Positions 8,029-15,203 of a stretch of DNA of 64,000 nt are shown here, piece after piece (the stretch's first letter is position 1; each line of letters starts with the position of its first letter). The stretch spans positions 1,625,074 to 1,689,073 of the forward strand of contig CAXBHL010000001.1 of the NCBI GenBank assembly GCA_963975575.1. The letters are read 5' to 3'. This stretch comes from UBA6054 sp963975575 (GTDB lineage: Bacteria > Planctomycetota > Phycisphaerae > Phycisphaerales > UBA1924). The position numbers were made by a program, and so were the translations under genes. Below the pieces are notes generated by a model. It saw nothing but the letters and a program-made list of their open reading frames with translations, did not search any database and was not told the origin of the DNA.

Positions 8029-9315
8029 ATGACCACGAGAGCAACGCTGCTGATCTGGGTTCTCGCCGTGCTTACGGCATGGACGACGCCGGCCCCGGCC
8101 GCCCGAACGCAGGACGGACCAACGCCCGTCGAACGGCCCGCGGCCGCGGCGCTCGAACGCGTCGAGGGCCTCGATGATCCTGGCGTGGAGATCGAGGACG
8201 GCGTGGTGACCATCACCGGCGTCGCGGACGATCCGGAGGTCATCGAGAGAGCGACCGAGGCCGTCCGCGCCGTCCCGGGCGTGGGCGAGGTCCGCAACGA
8301 GATCACGCTCACCGACGACTACGGAGACCGGGTCCGCGGCGCGGCCTCCCGAGTGAGCCAGCGATACGCCCGCCTGCTCTCGATCCTTCCGTTGATCCCG
8401 GTGGCCATCGCCGTCATCCTGCTCGCGCTGGGGATCGCCTGGCTCGTGGGCCGGTGGGCGTGGCCGTTCGGCCTGCTGACCGCCAACCCGTTCCTGCGGA
8501 GCATCGCGCAGCGACTCGCCCAGACGATCGTGGTGATCCTTGGCGTGCTGCTCGCGCTCGAACTGCTCGACGCGACCGCGCTCGTGGGCGGCGTGCTCGG
8601 CGCCGCCGGCGTGGCGGGCATCGCCATCGGCTTCGCGTTCCGGGACCTGATCGAGAACTACATCGCCAGCGTGCTGCTGTCGGTGCGACAGCCCTTCCGC
8701 CCCCGCGACCACGTGGTCATCGACGGGCACGAGGGCCTGGTCACCTCCATGAACTCACGCACGACGGTGCTGACCACCTTCGACGGCAACATCGTGCGGA
8801 TCCCCAACGCCCTGGTCTTCAAGTCCGCGCTGATCAACTACACCGCCGACCCACGCCGCCGGTTCAGCTTCGACGTCGGCATCGGTTACGACGTCGACCT
8901 GGCCCAGGCCGTGTCGGTCGGAACGAGTGTGGTCGCCGGCACCGAGGGCGTGATGGCCGACCCGGGCCCGTTCTCCCTGATCACCCGCCTCGGTGAATCG
9001 AGCATCACCCTTCAGGTGTTCGGGTGGGTGGACCAGTCGCGGAACGACTTCGGAAAAGTCCGCAGCGTGGCCATGCAGCGCGTCAAGGCCGAGTTCGACC
9101 GGCTTGACATCGATATGCCCGAACCGATCTACCGGGTCAAGCTCGAACGTCCCTCGGCACCGCCGGGCCGCGAGCCTGCCGCCAGGCCCGCGCCGCCACC
9201 CGAACCCGCGGTCCACGACGTCTCGCGTGACGACACCGCGGCCGATCTCGCCCAAGAGTCGGCGACACGGTCCGATCAGGAGAACCTCCTCGACGCCGAC
9301 GCGCACGCCGAGTAG
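8029..9315 (+). CDS. MscS-family mechanosensitive channel with N-terminal BON domain
   Basis: A 428-residue membrane protein. Residues 1 to about 25 look like a signal peptide. A BON domain (about 40-95: VEIEDGVVTITGVADDPEVI) should sit in the periplasm or on the membrane surface. Two or three hydrophobic segments follow (around 115-140 and 160-200), the last glycine/alanine-rich like the MscS pore helix (GVLGAAGVAGIAIGFAF). The beta domain (FRPRDHVVIDGHEGLV, FDGNIVRIPNALVF) and a proline-rich cytoplasmic tail complete it. The role inferred from the family is release of solutes at hypo-osmotic shock. A GGAAGGA ribosome site precedes the ATG. It starts 45 nt after dnaE2 but is unlikely to be functionally linked. 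Confidence 0.85.
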   Translation: MTTRATLLIWVLAVLTAWTTPAPAARTQDGPTPVERPAAAALERVEGLDDPGVEIEDGVVTITGVADDPEVIERATEAVRAVPGVGEVRNEITLTDDYGDRVRGAASRVSQRYARLLSILPLIPVAIAVILLALGIAWLVGRWAWPFGLLTANPFLRSIAQRLAQTIVVILGVLLALELLDATALVGGVLGAAGVAGIAIGFAFRDLIENYIASVLLSVRQPFRPRDHVVIDGHEGLVTSMNSRTTVLTTFDGNIVRIPNALVFKSALINYTADPRRRFSFDVGIGYDVDLAQAVSVGTSVVAGTEGVMADPGPFSLITRLGESSITLQVFGWVDQSRNDFGKVRSVAMQRVKAEFDRLDIDMPEPIYRVKLERPSAPPGREPAARPAPPPEPAVHDVSRDDTAADLAQESATRSDQENLLDADAHAE

Positions 9316-9339
9316 CCATCGAAAACGGTCGGGACCCGC

Positions 9340-10137
9340 CTATCGACCCGACGGGCCCCGCGAGGGTGCCCGCAGCGCGATCCCCGCGGCGCGCAGTTCG
9401 TTCGCCACCGCTTCGGCCATCGCGAGCGCGCCGGGCGTATCGGCGTGCAGGCAGATCGAGCCGGCGGCGATTCCGATCCGCGTCCCGTCTGCCGCAACCA
9501 CGTGCCGCTCGGCCGCGATCGACCGGGCCTGGGCGGCCGCCGCTCGGGCCGAGCCGACCAGCGCCCCGGGCAGATCCCGCGAACGCAACCGTCCGTCGGG
9601 TTCGTAGACCCGGTCCGCGAACGCCTCGTGCACGCAGTCCCCTCCCCGGCCCGACCACCAGCCCACTGCCGGCGAACCCGCCGCGCCGAAAAGCAGCACG
9701 CCGGGATCGACCGCGCGGGCGGCGGCGAGCACCGCCTCGGCCACCGATTCGGCTTCGGACGCATCGTGATACAACGCCCCATGCGGCTTGACGTGCGAAA
9801 GACAAGTGCCGGACGCCTCGGCGATCCGTGCCAGTTCCCCGATCTGATCGATCAGCAGGGCGGTCAGATCCTCTGGGGACACGTCCAGCGGAGTTCTCCC
9901 GAACCCGGCACGATCCGGGTACGACGGGTGCGCGCCGATCGCGCAGCCGTGGGCCAACGCCCATTCGACGGCGCGGCGCATCGATTCCGCATCGCCGGCG
10001 TGGCCGCCGCAGGCGATGTTCACCGACGTCACGATCCCTGCGAGCGCGGCCTCCACCGCGAGCCCGGGCTCGTCAGCGGCTTCACCGATGTCCGCGTTCA
10101 GATCGATGGCTGGTCCCGATTCGCTGGTTGGTTTCAC
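9340..10137 (-). CDS. pxpA: 5-oxoprolinase subunit A (LamB/YcsF family)
   Basis: The 265-residue PxpA subunit of the prokaryotic ATP-dependent 5-oxoprolinase, which opens pyroglutamate to glutamate. Family signatures are present: IDLNADIGEA near the start, SVNIACGGHAGD, GAHPSYPDRAGFGR and HVKPHGALYHD. The start is a GTG at 10137 overlapping the pxpC stop by 4 nt (GTGA). It is the last gene of pxpB-pxpC-pxpA, an order also seen in other bacteria. Confidence 0.92.
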   Translation of the reverse strand: MKPTSESGPAIDLNADIGEAADEPGLAVEAALAGIVTSVNIACGGHAGDAESMRRAVEWALAHGCAIGAHPSYPDRAGFGRTPLDVSPEDLTALLIDQIGELARIAEASGTCLSHVKPHGALYHDASEAESVAEAVLAAARAVDPGVLLFGAAGSPAVGWWSGRGGDCVHEAFADRVYEPDGRLRSRDLPGALVGSARAAAAQARSIAAERHVVAADGTRIGIAAGSICLHADTPGALAMAEAVANELRAAGIALRAPSRGPSGR

Positions 10138-11120
10138 GGTTCCTGCTCTCCAACCGGCGCGATGAACGCGTCCAACTCGGCCCGCTGCGATCGGTACAGA
10201 TCGCGGGCCGTCTGCACCGAGACCGCCTCAAACCGCACCTCGTCCCTCGGGCGCAACTGACCGAGGATACACAGGTCCGCGGCAACAACGCACGCGATGA
10301 CGGGGTATCCGCCCGTGGTGGGCCGGTCCACGCCGAGCACCATGGGACTGCCATCCCCGGGAACCTGAATCGAACCGACGCTCGTGCCCTCGGAGAGCAA
10401 CCCCCCGGCGACGGGCGACGGCACCGCGCCTCCTTCGAGGCGGATCCCGGCCCGGCCGCATCGGTCCGAGACGACGAACGCGCGTTCCAGCCGCTCCCAT
10501 GCGGCGGGGCCAAACAGGTCCGCGTCCACCCCGGGCGCCACACGGAGAACGCGCCGGGCGAGGACAGGGGTCAGCCATCGGCCCAATCGCTCGCCGACTC
10601 CGGCGGGATCGTCCACGCCCGGCGCATGTGGGTCGTTCGCGAGCGGCAACCGGTCGCCGGACTGCAGCGCCCGGCCCTCGTGCCCGCCGATGCCCACCAC
10701 GGCGAGTGTGGACCGGCTTCCCATCACCCGCGGGACGTCGAATCCGCCCCGCACGCATAGATAGCCGCGGGCCCCGTCCATCGTGCCGCCGATCTCGACC
10801 GGTTCGCCCGCCCGGACCGGCACCGGCACGCACGGTCGGATCGATCGCGAACGATCACCCACGCCGACGCGGGCCTGCGGGCATCGCGCGCCGGTCACGC
10901 AGATCGCCGCGTCGCGCTCGAACCGCAGGGTCGGACCCCGGAGCGTGAACTCGAGTGCCGCCGCCGAGTCCGCGTTGCTCAGGATCCGGTTGCCGACCCG
11001 CAGCGAGAGTGCATCTGCGGCCCCGGACTCGGGCACGGCCTGCGACGCGAACCCGAACCGCCCCAAGTCCTGAACGGTGGTTAGCATGCCCGGGTGCTGG
11101 ATGACGGCGTGCGGCGTCAT
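10134..11120 (-). CDS. pxpC: 5-oxoprolinase subunit C (biotin-dependent carboxyltransferase family, KipA-like)
   Basis: A 328-residue PxpC subunit. Diagnostic blocks are the start (VIQHPGMLTTVQDLGRFGF), SGAADALSLRVGNRILSN, RGYLCVRGGFDVP, LRVAPGVDADLF and GDGSPMVLGVDRPTTGGYP. It works with PxpB in 5-oxoproline cleavage. The ATG at 11120 overlaps the pxpB stop (ATGA), indicating translational coupling. Confidence 0.92.
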   Translation of the reverse strand: MTPHAVIQHPGMLTTVQDLGRFGFASQAVPESGAADALSLRVGNRILSNADSAAALEFTLRGPTLRFERDAAICVTGARCPQARVGVGDRSRSIRPCVPVPVRAGEPVEIGGTMDGARGYLCVRGGFDVPRVMGSRSTLAVVGIGGHEGRALQSGDRLPLANDPHAPGVDDPAGVGERLGRWLTPVLARRVLRVAPGVDADLFGPAAWERLERAFVVSDRCGRAGIRLEGGAVPSPVAGGLLSEGTSVGSIQVPGDGSPMVLGVDRPTTGGYPVIACVVAADLCILGQLRPRDEVRFEAVSVQTARDLYRSQRAELDAFIAPVGEQEP

Positions 11121-11827
11121 GAAGCGTCCCCGTTCCCGCGGCAAGAGCGCTCGAGCCGATCGAACTCGGCGCGGGAGATCGGCTCGAAGCGGACCCGGTC
11201 GCCCGCGCGGAGCATCGACGCGGGCGTCCGTGTTGGATCGAACACGCGCAGCGGGGTTGCTCCGATCAGGCGCCACCCTCCCGGCGTGGCGTGCGGATAG
11301 ATCCCGGTCCGTCCGCCGGCGATGGCGACGCTGCCCGGGCGCACCCGTGATCGGGGTTGTTCGAGCCGGGAGGCGTGCAGGCGATCGGGCAGGCCGGCCA
11401 TGTAGGCGAAGCCGGGCGAGAAGCCGAGAAAGCGGACGGTGTGGTCTGCAGAAAAGTGGAGCGACGCCGCCGCGGCTTCTCCGAGTTCCGCCTTGGCCGC
11501 CAGCCAACCCAGGTCCGGCCCGAGATCACCCCCGTAACAGACCGGGATGACCACGGTCGCCCGGGATGACCCGGAATCGGATCCGATCGCCGCCCGGAGC
11601 GCGGCCGTTCGGACGGCGGCTTCGATCCCGTCCGGGTCCGTGTCCGGATCCACCGAGACCTGCACGGTCGTCGAGCCGGGCGTCAGGTCGATCACGCCCG
11701 GGATCTTCGCCGATCGCAGGGCGGACTCGACGCGTGCCACCCGGGCGGCGACGTGATCGTGGTCACCCTCGCCGACGCGCACGTGCAGCGAGCGATCCCC
11801 CGACCGGATGAGTCGAATCTCTTCCAT
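11117..11827 (-). CDS. pxpB: 5-oxoprolinase subunit B (KipI-like)
   Basis: A 236-residue PxpB subunit. FSADHTVRFLGFSPGFAYM and the SRVRPGSVAIAGGRTGIYPHATPGGW block are the KipI/PxpB signature. In Bacillus the homologue KipI also inhibits a sporulation kinase, but the operon context here argues for 5-oxoprolinase. The start at 11827 gives the usual N-terminus MEEIRLIRSGDRSLHV; a longer frame runs up toward the tRNA terminator and is not needed. It may be reached by read-through from tRNA-Phe, since no separate promoter is evident. Confidence 0.9.
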   Translation of the reverse strand: MEEIRLIRSGDRSLHVRVGEGDHDHVAARVARVESALRSAKIPGVIDLTPGSTTVQVSVDPDTDPDGIEAAVRTAALRAAIGSDSGSSRATVVIPVCYGGDLGPDLGWLAAKAELGEAAAASLHFSADHTVRFLGFSPGFAYMAGLPDRLHASRLEQPRSRVRPGSVAIAGGRTGIYPHATPGGWRLIGATPLRVFDPTRTPASMLRAGDRVRFEPISRAEFDRLERSCRGNGDAS

Positions 11828-11862
11828 GGGTTCCGGCCGTCCCCGCGGTCCAAAACGGAATC

Positions 11863-11896
11863 GGCCCGGCGACACTCTGCTGAGCACCGCCGGGCC
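11863..11896 (-). terminator. Hairpin downstream of tRNA-Phe
   Basis: A 9-bp perfect stem (GGCCCGGCG with CGCCGGGCC) and a 16-nt loop. On the minus strand it is followed by CGATTCCGTTTT. It lies 8 nt after the tRNA 3' end and before pxpB, so it may end the tRNA transcript or attenuate read-through. Confidence 0.55.
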
Positions 11897-11904
11897 TTCG
11901 TAAT

Positions 11905-11976
11905 GGGCAGAGCCGGACTTGAACCGGCGACACCGGCATTTTCAATGCCGTGCTCTACCAACTGAGCTACCTGCCC
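11905..11976 (-). tRNA. tRNA-Phe (anticodon GAA)
   Basis: A complete 72-nt cloverleaf on the minus strand. The acceptor stem is GGGCAGG/TCTGCCC, the D arm GCTCAGTTGGTAGAGC, the anticodon arm CGGCA-TTGAAAA-TGCCG with GAA at positions 34-36, and the T arm GCCGG-TTCAAGT-CCGGC. The variable loop is 5 nt. CCA is not encoded. Confidence 0.97.
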
Positions 11977-12007
11977 GAACCGGCCGGACGGGTCCGGCGT
12001 GGAGTCA

Positions 12008-12035
12008 TCTTTATCGCCTGCCGGGCCCCGGTCAA
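12008..12035 (-). promoter_or_regulatory. Promoter of tRNA-Phe
   Basis: TTGACC (12030-12035), a 16-nt spacer and TAAAGA (12008-12013) on the minus strand. This puts the start about 25 nt ahead of the tRNA 5' end. Confidence 0.6.
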
Positions 12036-12092
12036 CCAGAAATCCGGTCGGGATGGAGGGTTCCTTGGTGCAACCGGGTCGGGCTGTTCGGC

Positions 12093-12098
12093 TACCAT
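12093..12098 (+). promoter_or_regulatory. -10-like box of the ABC ATPase gene, leaderless arrangement
   Basis: TACCAT ends 6 nt before the ATG at 12105. No convincing -35 and no Shine-Dalgarno are seen. Confidence 0.35.
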
Positions 12099-12104
12099 GC
12101 GGTC

Positions 12105-12989
12105 ATGAGCGAGACCGCCGTGCTGCCCAAGCCCGAGAACAAGGCCTCCGCCGCCCAGCCCCTGCTGTCGGTGGAGGACCTGAAGACCTACTTCCCGATC
12201 CGCTCCGGCCTGCTCCAGCGGGTCACGGACCACTTCCGCGCCGTCGACGGGGTCTCGTTCAAGGTCGATCGCGGCGAGACGCTCGGTCTGGTCGGCGAGT
12301 CGGGCTGCGGGAAGACCACCGTCGGTCGCACCCTGCTCCGGCTGATCCCCGCCACGGGTGGCCGCGTGACGTTCAACGGCCAGGACGTGTTCAGGGCGTC
12401 GGGCCCGGTGTTGCAGAAACTCCGGCGCAACATGCAGATTGTGTTCCAGGACCCGGCGGGGTCGTTGAACCCCCGGATGCGGATCGCCTCCATCGTGGGT
12501 GAGCCGCTGGTGATCCACGGCATGGTGAAGGACAAGGCCGAACTGCGCGAGCGGGTGGAGAGCCTGCTCGTGCGGTGCGGCATGCCCAAGGCCGCGGCCG
12601 ATCGGTACCCCCACGAGTTCTCCGGCGGACAGCGCCAGCGGATCGGGATCGCCCGCGCCCTCGCCCTGGAACCGAAGTTCATCGTCTGCGACGAACCCAC
12701 CAGCGCCCTGGACGTGTCCATCCAGGCCCAGATCATCAACCTGCTCACCGACCTGCAGAGCGAGTTCGGATTGTCCTACCTGTTCATCTCGCACGACATG
12801 GCCGTCATCCAGCACGTCTGCCAACGGATCGCGGTGATGTACAAGGGCAAGATCGTTGAGGCGGGCAGCCGCGAAGAGATCATCGAGAACCCGCAGCACA
12901 AGTACACCCAGTCGCTGCTCTCCGCGGTGCCCGAGCCGGACCCACGCCGTTCGAAGGAGCGGGTGGTCTTTGACGGCGGGGCGATGTAA
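12105..12989 (+). CDS. Peptide ABC transporter ATP-binding protein (OppF/DppF type), orphan
   Basis: A 294-residue ATPase that would power oligopeptide or dipeptide import. Walker A is GESGCGKTT, the signature FSGGQRQRIGIARAL and Walker B FIVCDEPTSALD, with the H-loop in YLFISHDMAV. The C-terminal KIVEAGSREEIIENPQHKYT segment is typical of OppF/DppF. The usual partners (substrate-binding protein, two permeases, OppD/DppD) are not adjacent; the neighbours are tRNA-Phe and glycosyltransferases. It must work with subunits encoded elsewhere or have been separated from its operon. The ATG at 12105 was chosen from the -10 box and the conserved LLSVEDLKTYFPI start. Confidence 0.9.
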   Translation: MSETAVLPKPENKASAAQPLLSVEDLKTYFPIRSGLLQRVTDHFRAVDGVSFKVDRGETLGLVGESGCGKTTVGRTLLRLIPATGGRVTFNGQDVFRASGPVLQKLRRNMQIVFQDPAGSLNPRMRIASIVGEPLVIHGMVKDKAELRERVESLLVRCGMPKAAADRYPHEFSGGQRQRIGIARALALEPKFIVCDEPTSALDVSIQAQIINLLTDLQSEFGLSYLFISHDMAVIQHVCQRIAVMYKGKIVEAGSREEIIENPQHKYTQSLLSAVPEPDPRRSKERVVFDGGAM

Positions 12990-13082
12990 GCGAGAACGGT
13001 CGCAACGGTCGTCCCCCCACCGGCGACGCGAACCCGGTTCCGGGTGAGGTATACTCCTATCTCACGTCAGGAGCCTCGCCGC

Positions 13083-14027
13083 ATGCGGTTTGGTGTCGTC
13101 ATCCCGGTGTACAACCGTCCCAGGATGGTCCTGGAGGCCCTGGAGACGGTCGGGGCGCAGACGCGTCCGCCGGACGCGGTCGTGGTGGTCGACAACGGTT
13201 CGGACGACGGCACCTTCGACGCCGCCTCCGGCTGGTGCGATGCGAAGAACGACCCGGGACGGTGGCGGGTGCTCCGCGAGTCCCATCGCGGGGCGGCGCG
13301 GGCCCGCCAGACGGGGTACGACGCCTGCGAACCCCTGGACGCGGTGGCGTTCCTCGACTCGGACGACCTCTGGCCACGGGACTTTCTCGAACGGGCCGAG
13401 CGGGCCCTGGCGGCTCGCCCCGACCTGATCGGCGTGTCGGCGGACCGGCTCGCGATCAACGTTCGTGACGCAAAGACCCACCTCGACCGTCTCGCGGCGC
13501 TGGCGTCGGACCCGGTGCGTTGGATGGTCTGCCACGACGCGGGCTTCGGTTCGTGCTCGGTGATCCGGGCTTCGGCGTTCGATCGCATCGGGGGCTATCC
13601 GCTCGACGAGCCGACCGGGCACGACATCCTGCTCTTCACGGCGCTGTTCGCCCAAGGTCCGTGGGGGCACCTCCTCGGCGCCCCGTCGGTCTCGCGCCGC
13701 CAGCACCATTCCCGCGTCGGGGAGGCGGACCACATCGCCCACGGGTTCTCAGACTCCAACCTCCGCCACGCGCGACTCTACCATCGGGCGGCCGCATCCC
13801 TCGCGACCCGCGAGCGCGCGCCGGCAGACGTTCGGACCGCGATGGCGAGGCGGTGGATCTCGGCGGCGAAGGCGTGCCGCCGCAACAACGACCCTTTGGA
13901 AGGGCTCCGATGTCTCACACAAGTGCATCAGTATCGGACGATCTCACTGCGAGCGACCCGATTGAAATGGCAACTCCGGCGCGACATGCGGCTGTCGGGG
14001 CAGACATGCCCGACTTCAGCGTGCTGA
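13083..14027 (+). CDS. Family 2 glycosyltransferase
   Basis: A 314-residue GT-A enzyme expected to transfer a sugar from a nucleotide-sugar donor. It opens MRFGVVIPVYNRPRMVLEAL; VVVDNGSDDGTF is the nucleotide-binding strand and VAFLDSDDLWPRDFLE carries the metal-binding D-x-D. The acceptor is unknown. A CAGGAG ribosome site lies upstream, with a TATACT -10-like box at 13050-13055. Its 3' end overlaps the next glycosyltransferase by up to 118 nt in another frame. Confidence 0.85.
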   Translation: MRFGVVIPVYNRPRMVLEALETVGAQTRPPDAVVVVDNGSDDGTFDAASGWCDAKNDPGRWRVLRESHRGAARARQTGYDACEPLDAVAFLDSDDLWPRDFLERAERALAARPDLIGVSADRLAINVRDAKTHLDRLAALASDPVRWMVCHDAGFGSCSVIRASAFDRIGGYPLDEPTGHDILLFTALFAQGPWGHLLGAPSVSRRQHHSRVGEADHIAHGFSDSNLRHARLYHRAAASLATRERAPADVRTAMARRWISAAKACRRNNDPLEGLRCLTQVHQYRTISLRATRLKWQLRRDMRLSGQTCPTSAC

Positions 14028-14980
14028 TCGAGTGGGAGAATGTCCTGCAGTCCAGCGACGACCGGGCCGCGCGGATGCTGCGTGAGCTGGGCCAACAGAT
14101 CGGCGCGTCGCTGCGCACCTTCGAGGTGCTCGTGCTGTTCAACCCCGAGCAGATCGATCCAACGATGGTCGCAAGCGCCGTTCGCGATCACTTCGCTCCG
14201 GGTGCCCATTTGGACAATGCGACAGTGCGGGTGGTTTCTGTGCCGGGGCTGCACTACTACGACCTGCGCAACCGGGGGGCAGAGATGGCCGCGGGCCGCG
14301 CGATCGTGTGCCTGGACAGCGACGTGATCCCCGAGCCCGGATGGCTCGCGGCGATCACCGAGCCGCTCCTTGAGAACCCGGATATCAACGTTCTGGGGGG
14401 CGAGACACACCTGGATCACGAGGGGTCGTTCATCCGGAAGGCGTTCGCGCTCGGGTGGACTTTCCCGCCGAGGACCGACGACGACACGCTCCGTGCGGAC
14501 GCGCGGCAGTTCTGGGCGAACAACGTGGCGTTCCGCCGATCGTTTTTTCTCGCAAATCCCTACCCGACGGGCGGGGACAGCGCTGAGTGCCGCACCGCCT
14601 GCTACAAGCTCCGCCGCGATCTGGTCCGCCGGGGCGAGCCGATCTATCACGCGGGGCGGGCGCGGGTGTCGCACCCGGCGCCGGACGGGGCTGGCAAGGT
14701 GGTGCTGCACGCGTTGATCGAGGGCCGCGACAACGGCCTGCTGTTCGAGCAGCGCGGATACGGACGGGTTCGCCGCAGCCTCCGCGCGATCGATTTCGCG
14801 TTCGGACGCGTGCGTCGGACGTGGCGTCAGGCGCTGCGACACCGGCGGGGCGTGGGCGTCGCCGCGTGGCAGGTCCCCGGCGTGGTCGCGGTCATGGGCG
14901 CGTACTACGGGGTGGGCATGCTCGGCACGTGGTCGCAGGCGTGGCTACCCCGCCGCGCGTGGGAGAAATGGCGGTTCTGA
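13910..14980 (+). CDS. Glycosyltransferase, family 2-like
   Basis: A second GT-A-type enzyme, 356 residues from the ATG at 13910, which has a GGAAGGG ribosome site. An in-frame ATG at 14006 gives the more canonical MPDFSVLIEWENVL start and reduces the overlap with the upstream gene to 22 nt, so the start is uncertain. AIVCLDSDVIPEPGWLAAI contains the DxD motif, and QFWANNVAFRRSFF resembles the acceptor-side loop. A hydrophobic C-terminus (VPGVVAVMGAYYGVGML) may anchor it to the membrane. With its neighbour it probably builds one surface glycan. Confidence 0.8.
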   Translation: MSHTSASVSDDLTASDPIEMATPARHAAVGADMPDFSVLIEWENVLQSSDDRAARMLRELGQQIGASLRTFEVLVLFNPEQIDPTMVASAVRDHFAPGAHLDNATVRVVSVPGLHYYDLRNRGAEMAAGRAIVCLDSDVIPEPGWLAAITEPLLENPDINVLGGETHLDHEGSFIRKAFALGWTFPPRTDDDTLRADARQFWANNVAFRRSFFLANPYPTGGDSAECRTACYKLRRDLVRRGEPIYHAGRARVSHPAPDGAGKVVLHALIEGRDNGLLFEQRGYGRVRRSLRAIDFAFGRVRRTWRQALRHRRGVGVAAWQVPGVVAVMGAYYGVGMLGTWSQAWLPRRAWEKWRF

Positions 14981-15027
14981 TCCTGTGCCGCCCAGGGGAC
15001 ACGCGGGGGACGAGAGACCAATGACAC

Positions 15028-15057
15028 CGCGGGCGGTCGTCGCCTCGGCCGCCCGCG
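15028..15057. terminator. Hairpin between convergent genes
   Basis: A 9-bp stem (CGCGGGCGG with CCGCCCGCG) and a 12-nt loop, between the glycosyltransferase end and the CotH-like gene end. It has no long T-tract, so it is a weak call. Confidence 0.35.
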
Positions 15058-15203
15058 TGTTCGGATGGACCCGATGGCTCAGCGGCGCCGCAGGCGGCGT
15101 ACCCCGTCCGCGCAAGTGGATTCCGCATGCGGCGGCCAAGCCAGGCACCCGCATCGCCTCGGCACCGCACCCCGGACCGGTGGCCCGAGGGCGGAGCAAG
15201 CGT

